From positions 1 through 13,820 of the forward strand of contig DBWG01000085.1 in NCBI GenBank assembly GCA_002308635.1: 13,820 nucleotides of DNA. The letters run 5' to 3'. Positions 1 through 7,861 of the stretch are shown in pieces. Position numbers and translations under genes: made by a program. Positions within the stretch are counted from its first letter, which is position 1, and every line of letters starts with the position of its first letter. The notes under the pieces were generated by a model. That model had not been told where the DNA came from, did not search any database, and saw only the letters and a list, made by a program, of their open reading frames with translations. This stretch comes from Ruminococcaceae bacterium UBA1244 (GTDB taxonomy: Bacteria; Bacillota; Clostridia; Oscillospirales; Acutalibacteraceae).

Positions 1-2634
1 TCAAGATTTAATTGGGGGAACAATAACAAACAGGGTGCAGAAGCATATCTTCCCAGCAGAAAGCATGTTTATCCCTTTGAATATACCGGATACTATACCG
101 CAAAAGATTATCAATTGGAAAATAACGATCGTTATCTGTACTATGAGCCGGAGGAACCCTATACATACGGAACAAAATATCTTTCGGGAATTTATTTTGC
201 CTTCGGTACGGATTCTGAAAACCAGAAGAGATTTGATATCGGAACATCGGCATTTTTTCACCAACTGCCGGATAAGCTCAAGACGTGTCCGAACACTACA
301 GTCCTTGACGAGCTGAATCTTGCCAAGTCATTTAATTACAAGGGCTATGTGATAGACAGCAATCAGAAATATCTGCACCTTTGCTATACATGGAGCTATA
401 ATCCGTATAGGGCGATCTACGGTATTGCCGCTTTCCGGGGAACCGTCAATTCACCGAATCTCCCGTATAACATTTCCAAGGCAAGGTCATATCCGGGTAC
501 GCCGTCAGGTGCAGCCGACAAGAGTACAAGCTATACCTCAGTAAGTGTTGTGGTTCAGCGTACTACACAGGGACGTTATGTAGTAAGAGGTATATCACCG
601 GAAAACGCTTATATGACTACGACGGGTCTGCTCGGCAAGAATGAACAGGTACAGAAAGGCTATACCGAAGAAAATATCTCGAATTTCCTTTCTTACCGTC
701 AGAGAACTGCGCTTCTGCCTACAGGTCTTTATGTAAGCGGATATACGGAAGGTAAAAAGCCGCTTACACTTGACGATGTTATCATATCTTCCACCGCTCA
801 TAATGCTTCCGTCAATAACGGGGAAATACCTCAGACTACTGAGGAAAATGAAGAATCCCAGACCACCTACGATGAGGAAGAATCGTGGGATTATGACGAT
901 GATGAACAGTCATGGGATTATGATTATGATTATGACGAAGAATCCCGGACTACTGACGAAAAGGAGGAATCCCAGTCAACTGACGAAGATGAAGAGGACT
1001 TATATCAGGAACCGATCAGCGGTACACTCACCATAAATGTCAGCGGCGAAACGACTCTCGGCGGACATAAGGCTAAGGGAGTATTTGCCTCAGTACAGGA
1101 TCTCGCATATCCTAACGAGACAGCTCCGTTCAACATTGCTTATCCCACATGGACAAGCGACGAAAACGATAAGAATGAAGCCGGTCCTCCGCTGTATATT
1201 TATTTCAGAAATACCGTTGTCTATAAAAAGTATATTTCACGTATCTTTGTGGGACAATGCTCACGCAAGGACGCAAAGACAGATGACGAAGATCAGCTCG
1301 AGGAATTTGACAAGCAGGTCGATATTAACGCCCTTGTTGCGGCAACAATGGCAGGCTCGGACGAGGTTATCCCTTTCAATGTGGCTGCCGATCAGGACAA
1401 GGCATGGTATAGCCGCAAAGACAGTAATAACAGACTGGAGATCGAGCCGGCGGAGGATCAGCCGGCAGCCTATATCAGCGTTGCAAGAACAGACAAGGAA
1501 GAAGAAGCCATAAGGGGCATTATGCTCTATAAATTCTCTCCTGACAAGGCTGTACCGAATCAGCTTGTTATAGACGGCGCTACATATTATTGTGCAAGCA
1601 ATACCTCTCCGATAAAGATGTCCAACGGAAACAGCTATTATCTGTATTATTCCTATAATATGGGTGTAAGTCCCGGCAGACCGATAACCTTCATTACTGC
1701 GGGTACTGAACCGTTCAAGTCAAAACAATCTACTGCACTTGTAACAGACAAAGCGGATGTCGGTAATTCCAAAGCAGTCATTTACGGCGACACCACTATG
1801 AAAACCTTTATCCGTGCCGCTTTTGAAACCACCGGTCAGGTATATTTCAATAAGATATATGCCGCTGCGGGAACGGATGCAACCTCTGCAAAACTGAAGC
1901 TCCTTGAGCAGGGCTGCACCGAATACTGCGATATCAATCTGAATGAAAATGCCGGCGGCGATGCTGTCTACTTCGGCTACCGCAGTTATGCGCTCAATGA
2001 AAAAGCCATACGCATGAAAAATACGGACGAAGCAAAAGCAGCGGAAAGAGCTTCTCAGCTCAATCAGGCAGTGTATGATATTGTATGCACCATTGACGAG
2101 CCGTTTAAACCTGAAGGCTTTGTATCGCAGCGGTATCAGATATATTATGCTCCCGTTGTTGTTATTGACAAAAAGACCAACAAGGTGTCGGGTGTGAACC
2201 TGAACGAAGGTACAACAGGACCGGAGATATATATGTACTACGCTACCGCCTATGCGGCAAAGGAATATAATGAACGTGTAAAGAACGATAAACGTGCTAT
2301 CCTCTCATCAATGCCGGGCAATTATTTTTCGGCTCCGCTGACAAAGATCGCTTTCTCGAAGTATGACCGTGTACCCTATTCGGAAGATCTGGAAGTTTCT
2401 ACCTCGGAACAGTCAAATTTACTGCGCTGGGAATATGTCATGCAGAGCAACAATAAGCAGCATATCGATCTTAACGAAGGCGCAATCAAGTTTGACAGCG
2501 ATTACCGTACAAGCGATAACCGTATTTCCATGTTCGCTCAGCGTGAGGACGGCAGCGTAAAGCCCTCTGCCGAGATCACCGGAGGATATATTGATGAGTA
2601 CGATGATATCGGATACTTGTTAAACGTCAAATAA
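1..2634 (+). CDS. Large beta-rich, probably extracellular protein, 5' end outside window
   Basis: The frame is open from base 1 and ends with TAA at 2632-2634, so at least 877 residues are present and the true start lies upstream. The TTG at 115 is internal and has no ribosome site. I do not recognise a named family. The protein is rich in Tyr, Asn, Thr and Gly. It has recurring hydrophobic-aromatic strands (YLHLCYTW near 370-400, YIYFRN near 1195, YYLYYSYN near 1640, VYFGYRSY near 1970, IYMYYAT near 2230), often followed by a Pro/Ala-Ile turn and, twice, preceded by an LNE-type loop. This suggests tandem beta modules. An acidic tandem repeat at 850-990 splits the protein in two. There is no C-terminal membrane anchor or sortase motif. 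It is the first gene seen of an operon with a PrsW protease and a phosphatase/kinase/STAS switch, so a surface or sensory role is possible but not shown. The reading frame is certain; the function is unknown. Confidence 0.85.
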   Translation, partial: SRFNWGNNNKQGAEAYLPSRKHVYPFEYTGYYTAKDYQLENNDRYLYYEPEEPYTYGTKYLSGIYFAFGTDSENQKRFDIGTSAFFHQLPDKLKTCPNTTVLDELNLAKSFNYKGYVIDSNQKYLHLCYTWSYNPYRAIYGIAAFRGTVNSPNLPYNISKARSYPGTPSGAADKSTSYTSVSVVVQRTTQGRYVVRGISPENAYMTTTGLLGKNEQVQKGYTEENISNFLSYRQRTALLPTGLYVSGYTEGKKPLTLDDVIISSTAHNASVNNGEIPQTTEENEESQTTYDEEESWDYDDDEQSWDYDYDYDEESRTTDEKEESQSTDEDEEDLYQEPISGTLTINVSGETTLGGHKAKGVFASVQDLAYPNETAPFNIAYPTWTSDENDKNEAGPPLYIYFRNTVVYKKYISRIFVGQCSRKDAKTDDEDQLEEFDKQVDINALVAATMAGSDEVIPFNVAADQDKAWYSRKDSNNRLEIEPAEDQPAAYISVARTDKEEEAIRGIMLYKFSPDKAVPNQLVIDGATYYCASNTSPIKMSNGNSYYLYYSYNMGVSPGRPITFITAGTEPFKSKQSTALVTDKADVGNSKAVIYGDTTMKTFIRAAFETTGQVYFNKIYAAAGTDATSAKLKLLEQGCTEYCDINLNENAGGDAVYFGYRSYALNEKAIRMKNTDEAKAAERASQLNQAVYDIVCTIDEPFKPEGFVSQRYQIYYAPVVVIDKKTNKVSGVNLNEGTTGPEIYMYYATAYAAKEYNERVKNDKRAILSSMPGNYFSAPLTKIAFSKYDRVPYSEDLEVSTSEQSNLLRWEYVMQSNNKQHIDLNEGAIKFDSDYRTSDNRISMFAQREDGSVKPSAEITGGYIDEYDDIGYLLNVK
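850..990 (+). repeat. Acidic 27-nt tandem repeat inside the large protein gene
   Basis: Five adjoining in-frame units start at 850, 877, 904, 937 and 964. Four are 27 nt and the third is 33 nt because of two extra codons of the Asp-Tyr type. Each unit begins with Glu-Glu-Ser or Glu-Gln-Ser, followed by Gln/Trp/Arg, then Thr-Thr, Asp-Tyr or Ser-Thr, then acidic residues. A partial unit precedes it at 832-849. The encoded stretch is almost purely Asp, Glu, Ser, Thr, Tyr and Trp, and looks like a flexible acidic linker between two folded halves. Confidence 0.8.
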
Positions 2635-2637
2635 TTC

Positions 2638-2646
2638 AAAGGAGGT
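2638..2646 (+). promoter_or_regulatory. Ribosome binding site deciding a TTG start
   Basis: AAAGGAGGT lies 7 nt before the TTG at 2654. It is a near-perfect anti-Shine-Dalgarno match. No ATG is suitably placed, so TTG is the start of the 7-TM protein. Confidence 0.8.
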
Positions 2647-2653
2647 TTGCATT

Positions 2654-3319
2654 TTGAAGCTTTATCTGACTGCAAACATCATCGGTTTTGTATGCTCGTT
2701 GTTCGGGTTTATCTACGGAGGAATATATTACTTCCGCCCCAGAAAGGCAACCTATGCTCAGATGATAGCCCTTGCACTCGGGTGCAACGCCTTTGGAAGA
2801 CTGTTCTATATCGTGCGTCTTCTGACGACCGGATTTATTACGGGCAGTGTACAGCTTGGTTTCTTCGGAATCGCCGGCAGCTTTATGTTCTTTTTTTCAA
2901 GCAATTTCGGAACGCTTGATTCCCTTCTTGATGATAGGTCAAAGACATTCAGAAAATACCGCCTTATAGCCCTTGCTGCTCCTGCGGTATTTATTCTGAT
3001 GTATGTTCTGCTTTTCCTTACAGCCGACATAAGGATGATGTGGAAGATACTCGGCGGTGTTCTGACATTCTTTACCGTACTCAGTACATACTTCAACTTA
3101 AAGCACCTGATCTTTCCGGATGTGGATCTCGGCGTTGTAAAGTGTCTGCGTCCGTATAATTTTCTGGTGCTGATCTATGCGGTATCTGTCTATACAGAAT
3201 GTTTCGCTCTGAGCCGTGACGATGCCGTACTGACGCTTGTATGCTGCATCATAACAGGGCTTATCTCAGCGGCGATGATGCCGTTCATCGTAAGGGGGCT
3301 GAAGAAATGGAGAACATGA
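2654..3319 (+). CDS. Seven-transmembrane protein of unknown function
   Basis: The protein has 221 residues and a TTG start supported by the strong ribosome site at 2638-2646. It is almost entirely membrane-embedded, with about seven hydrophobic helices (near residues 5-25, 36-58, 66-86, 104-125, 131-150, 167-186 and 192-213) and a short basic tail (GLKKWRT). No catalytic motif or soluble domain is visible. It starts 19 nt after the large protein gene, and its last 13 bases overlap the next gene, so it is translated within the same operon. The following protein is a PrsW-type protease and the one after that a membrane-bound phosphatase. A membrane sensor, or a partner of one of these, is the simplest guess from position alone. 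The family is not recognised. Confidence 0.85.
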   Translation: MKLYLTANIIGFVCSLFGFIYGGIYYFRPRKATYAQMIALALGCNAFGRLFYIVRLLTTGFITGSVQLGFFGIAGSFMFFFSSNFGTLDSLLDDRSKTFRKYRLIALAAPAVFILMYVLLFLTADIRMMWKILGGVLTFFTVLSTYFNLKHLIFPDVDLGVVKCLRPYNFLVLIYAVSVYTECFALSRDDAVLTLVCCIITGLISAAMMPFIVRGLKKWRT

Positions 3320-3960
3320 TATATATTCTGTTTATCTGCATGGTCGCCCCGCTGATGCTGAGTCTTCCGCTGATAAAAAAGTCCTCAAGAGGGATAATGA
3401 TATTCATACTTATCGGTATCAGTACCGCTCTGTTTGTTTCGGAAGTAAACGGCGTATTTCTTAGGACGCTGGATGATGACTTTCTCTTGGTGACAACAAC
3501 AGTAACTCCTGTTACAGAAGAAATAGTAAAAGCTCTGCCGGTTCTGCTGTACGCATTTGTATTCACCGATGAAAGAGAACACCTGCTTACCGCATCATTT
3601 GCCGTCGGGATAGGCTTTGCACTGTTTGAGAATACATACATACTTACGCAGACGGCAGTTAATGTTACGATAGAATGGGCATTGATAAGAGGTTTTTCCA
3701 CTGCGCTCATGCACGGTATCTGCACGGCGGCTGTCGGCTTCGGCATGAGCTTTGTGAAAAAAAAGAAAAAGCTGTTCTACTGCGGAACTATCTCTCTTCT
3801 TCTCCTTGCAATAACCTATCACGGTATATTCAATATGCTCGTGCAGTCTGAGAGCCTGAAATACTTCGGTTTCTTCCTGCCGGCTGTTACCTATATTCCT
3901 CTGGTCATCGGAATGGTGATGAATTACAGAAGAATGAGATCAAAAAATGCGAAACAATGA
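3307..3960 (+). CDS. PrsW-family intramembrane metalloprotease
   Basis: This 217-residue multi-pass membrane protein has the conserved features of the PrsW/CPBP-like glutamic/metalloprotease group: EEIVK (Glu71, Glu72, Lys75), GFALFEN (Glu108, Asn109), a helix with His136 (STALMHG) and TYHGIFN (His172, Asn176). PrsW proteins are known to cleave membrane-bound anti-sigma factors (RsiW in Bacillus subtilis, RsiT in Clostridioides difficile). The start is ATG 3307, with AAGGGGGC at about 3291-3298 eight bases ahead. ATG 3316 would give an ATGA overlap with the previous stop but has poor ribosome-site spacing. The gene overlaps the 7-TM gene by 13 nt. No ECF sigma factor or single-pass anti-sigma factor is present nearby, so the substrate may be the large operon-mate protein or a distant one; that is inference. 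Confidence 0.85.
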   Translation: MENMIYILFICMVAPLMLSLPLIKKSSRGIMIFILIGISTALFVSEVNGVFLRTLDDDFLLVTTTVTPVTEEIVKALPVLLYAFVFTDEREHLLTASFAVGIGFALFENTYILTQTAVNVTIEWALIRGFSTALMHGICTAAVGFGMSFVKKKKKLFYCGTISLLLLAITYHGIFNMLVQSESLKYFGFFLPAVTYIPLVIGMVMNYRRMRSKNAKQ

Positions 3961-4004
3961 AATGAACCGTCACTTCACTCAGTATCATAAGGAGACTGTA
4001 TCAA

Positions 4005-5543
4005 ATGGAAGATTATATTTATAATGATGAAAGCTTTGATTTCTGGGAGTATTTTCTTCACACCGATCTTCCGAGATTATCGCTTTATCTGACGCTTTTT
4101 CTGATACCGATAGGTATAGGTGCCTGTATAATGTGCATTTCTCAGACAAGAAATTCTCTTTATCCGAAGAATATCCGGCGCTTTTTTCTGGCTGTTTCGG
4201 CTTCCGTCATTATTTATCTGACCTCTCATTTTTTCAGAGAAGTCCTGATCGAATTCCGTTGGAACAGTCTGAGAGTTATTCTTCCGGTCATAAGCTTTGC
4301 GGAGTTTCTGATGTCAGGGGTCATTGTCTTTATCATTTCGGTCTTTATTCTCGCCAATACAGGCGCACAGAAAATAAAAAAACCATTTCTTGCACTGTTT
4401 TCCGGATTGCTCGGAATCAACACGTTATTGCTTATTGTTTCTCAGTTCACAGGAATGTATTATACATTTCCGGTTATAGATCTTGGAAACGAGCTTATCT
4501 TCACCAATTTTATACAAGGCGATCTGTATTTCATATCCAATATAGCTCCCGCCGCCATGCTGCTGCTTGACGGCATACTGCTTGTGATATACCGCAAAAG
4601 CTTTAATAAGAAGCTGCTTGTTGCAATGTGGGTATATATTGCCGCTCCCGCTGCGGCTGTCGGGCTGAAGGCTGCTTTTCCGGATTATCCCTTCATTATG
4701 TGGGCTGCGGTCATTGTTACGACCTATCTTCTGATGTCCATACTCAGAACGAAATCCGAGGAATATGAAAAGCAGAAGGCGGAGTTCACAAGGCTGGATA
4801 CAGAGCTTGCTATGGCTACAAGGATACAGGCGGATATGCTGCCGAGTGAATTTCCCGCATTCCCCGACAGAAAGGAATTTGATATTTACGCTTCTATGAC
4901 ACCGGCAAAGGAAGTCGGCGGCGATTTCTACGATTTCTTTATGGTCGATGACGACCATTTAGGAATGGTGATAGCGGATGTTTCAGGAAAGGGTGTGCCT
5001 GCTGCACTGTTTATGATGTCCTCAAAAATATTGCTGCATAATTACGCTCTGATGACAAAAGATCCCAAAGCCGCACTTGAAAAAACAAATTATCAGATAT
5101 GTCAGAACAACAGTGAAGGAATGTTCGTTACGGTATGGCTTGGAATACTTGACATCAAAACGGGCATACTTACCGCCGCAAATGCAGGACATGAGAAGCC
5201 GGTGCTGAAAGAGCCTGACGGCAGCTTTGAGCTGTATAAGGATAAGCATGGTCTTATGGTCGGCTATATGGATATAGTAAAATACAAGACCTATGAGCTG
5301 ACACTAAAAAAGGGATCAAAGCTGTTTCTCTATACCGATGGTGTTGCGGAGGCGACCAATGCAAACAATGAACTTTTCGGGACAAATCGTATGATCGAGG
5401 CGCTGCGCAGTGTCGAAAACGGTGATCCGCATGAGATACTCGGAGGAGTAAGGAGTGCTGTTGACGGATTCGTTAAGGATGCGCCGCAGTTTGACGATCT
5501 GACGATGCTATGCCTTGAATATAAAGGAACAGAGGTGAGTTGA
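4005..5543 (+). CDS. Membrane-anchored SpoIIE/RsbU-type PP2C serine phosphatase
   Basis: The protein has 512 residues. An N-terminal membrane domain has about seven helices (near 24-46, 60-78, 92-118, 127-147, 172-197, 203-224 and 230-248). A short charged coil (about 249-275) with the IQADMLP switch element follows, then a PP2C domain (about 278-508). Metal-binding motifs are intact: EVGGDFYDFF (Asp307, Asp310), IADVSGKG (Asp325), NAGH (about 393-396), LYTDGVAEA (Asp445) and FDDLT (Asp497, Asp498). Such enzymes dephosphorylate the phosphoserine of STAS anti-anti-sigma proteins, and the membrane domain would receive the signal. The start is ATG with AAGGAGA at 3989-3995. The stop overlaps the upstream TTG of the kinase frame, and the kinase start itself follows closely, giving the classic phosphatase-kinase-STAS gene order. 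Confidence 0.93.
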   Translation: MEDYIYNDESFDFWEYFLHTDLPRLSLYLTLFLIPIGIGACIMCISQTRNSLYPKNIRRFFLAVSASVIIYLTSHFFREVLIEFRWNSLRVILPVISFAEFLMSGVIVFIISVFILANTGAQKIKKPFLALFSGLLGINTLLLIVSQFTGMYYTFPVIDLGNELIFTNFIQGDLYFISNIAPAAMLLLDGILLVIYRKSFNKKLLVAMWVYIAAPAAAVGLKAAFPDYPFIMWAAVIVTTYLLMSILRTKSEEYEKQKAEFTRLDTELAMATRIQADMLPSEFPAFPDRKEFDIYASMTPAKEVGGDFYDFFMVDDDHLGMVIADVSGKGVPAALFMMSSKILLHNYALMTKDPKAALEKTNYQICQNNSEGMFVTVWLGILDIKTGILTAANAGHEKPVLKEPDGSFELYKDKHGLMVGYMDIVKYKTYELTLKKGSKLFLYTDGVAEATNANNELFGTNRMIEALRSVENGDPHEILGGVRSAVDGFVKDAPQFDDLTMLCLEYKGTEVS

Positions 5544-5545
5544 AT

Positions 5546-5941
5546 ATGGATGAATTTGAGATAAGTGCTTCAATTGAAAGCCTTCACAAGATCGACGATT
5601 TTATCAGCAGCAGACTGGAGGAAGCAGGCTGCCCTATGAAAACACTGATGAAGATAGAAATTATCGTTGATGAGATATGCGGAAACATTGTCAGGTATTC
5701 GGGTGCAAGCTTTATTCGTGTCAGCTTTGAAAAAAGCGAGGATAATACTGTAACACTTACATTTACTGATGACGGTACGCCATACGACCCGTTGTCCGCA
5801 AAGGAGCCTGATATTACCGCTTCATTCGATGACAGACCCATCGGTGGTCTGGGCATATTTATCGTCAGAAATACAATGGATAAGCTCAGATATGAAAATA
5901 AAAACGGTCAGAATATTCTGACCGCTGAAAAGAAAATTTAA
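5546..5941 (+). CDS. RsbW/SpoIIAB-like ATP-binding anti-sigma kinase
   Basis: This 131-residue GHKL ATPase has an N box (VDEICGNIVRYS, Glu43, Asn47), a G1 box (FTDDGTPYDP, Asp75/Asp76-Gly77) and a G2 glycine loop (IGGLGIFIV, from about residue 99). There is no phospho-acceptor domain, as expected for a serine kinase of the RsbW type. This class phosphorylates a STAS protein and binds a sigma factor or other partner. I chose ATG 5546 because GAGGTGA (5532-5538) is 7 nt ahead; TTG 5540, overlapping the previous stop, would be too close to it. The STAS gene starts 13 nt after its stop. No sigma factor gene is in the window, so its true partner is unknown. Confidence 0.92.
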   Translation: MDEFEISASIESLHKIDDFISSRLEEAGCPMKTLMKIEIIVDEICGNIVRYSGASFIRVSFEKSEDNTVTLTFTDDGTPYDPLSAKEPDITASFDDRPIGGLGIFIVRNTMDKLRYENKNGQNILTAEKKI

Positions 5942-5954
5942 AGGAGAAATATAT

Positions 5955-6251
5955 ATGGAGATCAAATCAATAAAAGACGGAAACAAACTTACGGTCAGTC
6001 CGGAAGGACGCATTGACACCGCTGCGGCGCCTGAATTCAGCGCATTTCTGAAGGAAAATATCGGCGGGGTCACGGAGCTTGTTTTTGATCTGAAAAAGCT
6101 CAGTTACCTTTCTTCTGCAGGTCTGCGTGAGTTGATGAACGCACAGAAGATAATGAACAAACAGGGCAAAATGAAGTTCATAAATGTCAACGATATCATA
6201 ATGGATATTTTTGATATAACGGGACTTACCGATGCGTTTGATATAGAATAA
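5955..6251 (+). CDS. STAS anti-sigma-factor antagonist (RsbV/SpoIIAA-like)
   Basis: The protein is a 98-residue single STAS domain. The phosphorylation loop is intact: YLSSAGLREL with Ser53/Ser54, one of which should be the residue phosphorylated by the upstream kinase and dephosphorylated by the upstream phosphatase. AAGGAG at 5941-5946 sets the start. It is the last gene of the operon, followed at once by a hairpin terminator. It shares length, loop and the C-terminal signature TGLTDAF with the STAS protein at 11222-11536. A hand alignment without gaps gives 40 identical residues of 98. Confidence 0.93.
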   Translation: MEIKSIKDGNKLTVSPEGRIDTAAAPEFSAFLKENIGGVTELVFDLKKLSYLSSAGLRELMNAQKIMNKQGKMKFINVNDIIMDIFDITGLTDAFDIE

Positions 6252-6258
6252 AAAATCT

Positions 6259-6288
6259 GCCGCAGTTATGAAAGCTGCGGCGGGTTTT
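6259..6288 (+). terminator. Probable intrinsic terminator after the partner-switch operon
   Basis: GCCGCAG (6259-6265) pairs with CTGCGGC (6275-6281) around a 9-nt loop, and GGGTTTTCT follows. The seven-pair GC-rich stem is good but the T run is short (four), so termination may be partial. It begins 7 nt after the STAS stop. Confidence 0.65.
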
Positions 6289-6384
6289 CTGTGAAGTGTT
6301 ATAAGGTCTTCTCCCCTGCTGCCTCATCATTCCGCTTGATATCTGTCTGTTTAAGATTTGGGGTATTTTCTGACTGCACTTTTC

Positions 6385-6412
6385 TTGACAATTTCACTGT
6401 ATGGTTTATAAT
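6385..6412 (+). promoter_or_regulatory. Consensus sigma-A promoter for the nitrilase-Nudix pair
   Basis: TTGACA (6385-6390) and TATAAT (6407-6412) both match consensus exactly, with a 16-nt spacer. Transcription should start near 6419, about 50 nt before the nitrilase ATG. The preceding stretch, 6289-6384, holds no gene I can support. GCACTT (6376-6381) and AAGTGC (6421-6426) form a 6-bp inverted repeat on either side of the promoter, which might be an operator or chance. Confidence 0.8.
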
Positions 6413-6471
6413 ATATCGTGAAGTGCTGTTTTTGTATGATAGTGTCCTGAAAGCGAAAGGAGGCAGTGATA

Positions 6472-7860
6472 ATGATACAGATATGCAATATCATAGCTGA
6501 ACTATGTTCCATGATAATACATTCCTGTCCGGATGACTCTCTATTCGTAAAGTACAGTTGTTTGACATTGAATCGAAAGAATAAAATGCTGTGTGATATT
6601 TCGGAAAATATTGCTCCGCTGTTTGAACCCGGTCAGCCGCCGTGCATCCGTCAGCTAAAAAATGATGATCTGGACAACGGTTTATATTCACTGCTTGAAG
6701 GATATATTTCCGCTCTTAAAGGAAGAAATGATCATTTTTCAATGATCGCATTGGTTCAGGTGTTGGATGAGGCTCTGAAAAGCCTTTTGCTTGAAATAAT
6801 CAGGGCGTATCAGTCAGATGATTTTTCGGTGGTACTCAATACCAACCGTGAAACGACAGGTATTGGACTTCTGCCGCGCTGTTCCTGTGTCTGGGAACGC
6901 AAACACAGGCTTTTTCACAGCTATAACCGACTGGATAATTTTCTGTTTCATTTTCTTCTGATCGAAAACAGCATTCTCGGAGAACTGATCGACAAGCATA
7001 TTTTTCTGCCTGACGATTTCTTCCCGCATTTTTCGTCTGACCGGCAATTAAAGATCGCCGCTACTCCTCTGCGCCGTGAAAGACACTATATTGAGGAAGA
7101 ATATACAAAAAATGACATACAATATCTTCGTATCAGATATGACCGTAAAAAATCGGCAGAGGATAACGATGAGACATGGAAAAAGATAATAACAGCCGCT
7201 GAAAACAATTGTGATATCATCGTGTTTCCCGAACTGTTAGGAAACAGCGAAACACAGGAAAATATCAGTCAGAGACTCAGAGATCTTACGGCTGAGGAGC
7301 AGAATAATATGCCTTCACTGATAATACTGCCATCTGTCTGGGAAAATAATATGAATACCGTTACGGTTCTTGACCGTTTCGGGAACGTTATCTGCCGTCA
7401 GAGCAAACAGAATCCTTACCTCATGGAACGTGACGGCAGTATATTTCTGGAAAGTATAAAGACTAACATGGTAGTAAATATTCTTCATTATGAAGGGATC
7501 GGGCGTATTGCGTTTCTGATATGCAAGGATTTTCTGACGACAAAGTATATGGAGCAGCTGATGCGATGCTTCAAGCTGACACTTATTATCGTTCCGTCCA
7601 ATTCAACTGGTTCTTACGATTTCCGCCAGTCCTTTGACCTTTGCGCCCATGATGACTGCAATGTTATCTGGGTCAATACCTGTGCGGCAATGAAAAAAGG
7701 CAAGGAAGATAACTTTCGGAATATAGGCTATGTACGCAAGAGGATCGGACGGAATGACAACGATTCCCAGAGACTTTGTGAAATGCCCGTCTGCGGCGGC
7801 GCTTTCAGCGGAAACTGCCGACAGGATTGTATCTACTTTGAGACTATAAGAGGTGTGTAA
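6472..7860 (+). CDS. Nitrilase-superfamily (carbon-nitrogen hydrolase) protein with unknown N-terminal domain
   Basis: The protein has 462 residues. The C-terminal part (about 195-425) has the complete Glu-Lys-Cys triad of the nitrilase superfamily: IIVFPELLG (Glu254), CRQSKQNPY (Lys312) and IAFLICKDFL (Cys351). Members hydrolyse amides or nitriles, or transfer acyl or glutamine-derived ammonia. The substrate cannot be told from sequence. The first about 190 residues look helical and match nothing I recognise. The tail is rich in Cys (391, 396, 404, 436, 441, 449, 453). ATG 6472 is chosen because AAAGGAGG (6456-6463) is 8 nt ahead; GTG 6466 is too close. It has its own strong promoter and is followed after one base by a Nudix gene. 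Nitrilase domains also occur fused to defence reverse transcriptases, but no reverse transcriptase motif is present here. No signal peptide, so cytosolic. Confidence 0.85.
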   Translation: MIQICNIIAELCSMIIHSCPDDSLFVKYSCLTLNRKNKMLCDISENIAPLFEPGQPPCIRQLKNDDLDNGLYSLLEGYISALKGRNDHFSMIALVQVLDEALKSLLLEIIRAYQSDDFSVVLNTNRETTGIGLLPRCSCVWERKHRLFHSYNRLDNFLFHFLLIENSILGELIDKHIFLPDDFFPHFSSDRQLKIAATPLRRERHYIEEEYTKNDIQYLRIRYDRKKSAEDNDETWKKIITAAENNCDIIVFPELLGNSETQENISQRLRDLTAEEQNNMPSLIILPSVWENNMNTVTVLDRFGNVICRQSKQNPYLMERDGSIFLESIKTNMVVNILHYEGIGRIAFLICKDFLTTKYMEQLMRCFKLTLIIVPSNSTGSYDFRQSFDLCAHDDCNVIWVNTCAAMKKGKEDNFRNIGYVRKRIGRNDNDSQRLCEMPVCGGAFSGNCRQDCIYFETIRGV

Positions 7861-7861
7861 G

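Noticed and set aside
115..117. TTG as start of the large protein
   Set aside because: The frame is open back to base 1 with protein-like composition and there is no ribosome site before 115, so the gene starts outside the window.
6291..6500. Possible 69-codon gene between the STAS and nitrilase genes
   Set aside because: It has no ribosome site, crosses the promoter and the true nitrilase ribosome site, and its product has no recognisable character.
6472..7050. Reverse transcriptase remnant fused to the nitrilase domain, as in some defence systems
   Set aside because: No YxDD or other polymerase motif is visible in the first 190 residues, and the frame is intact with its own start site.
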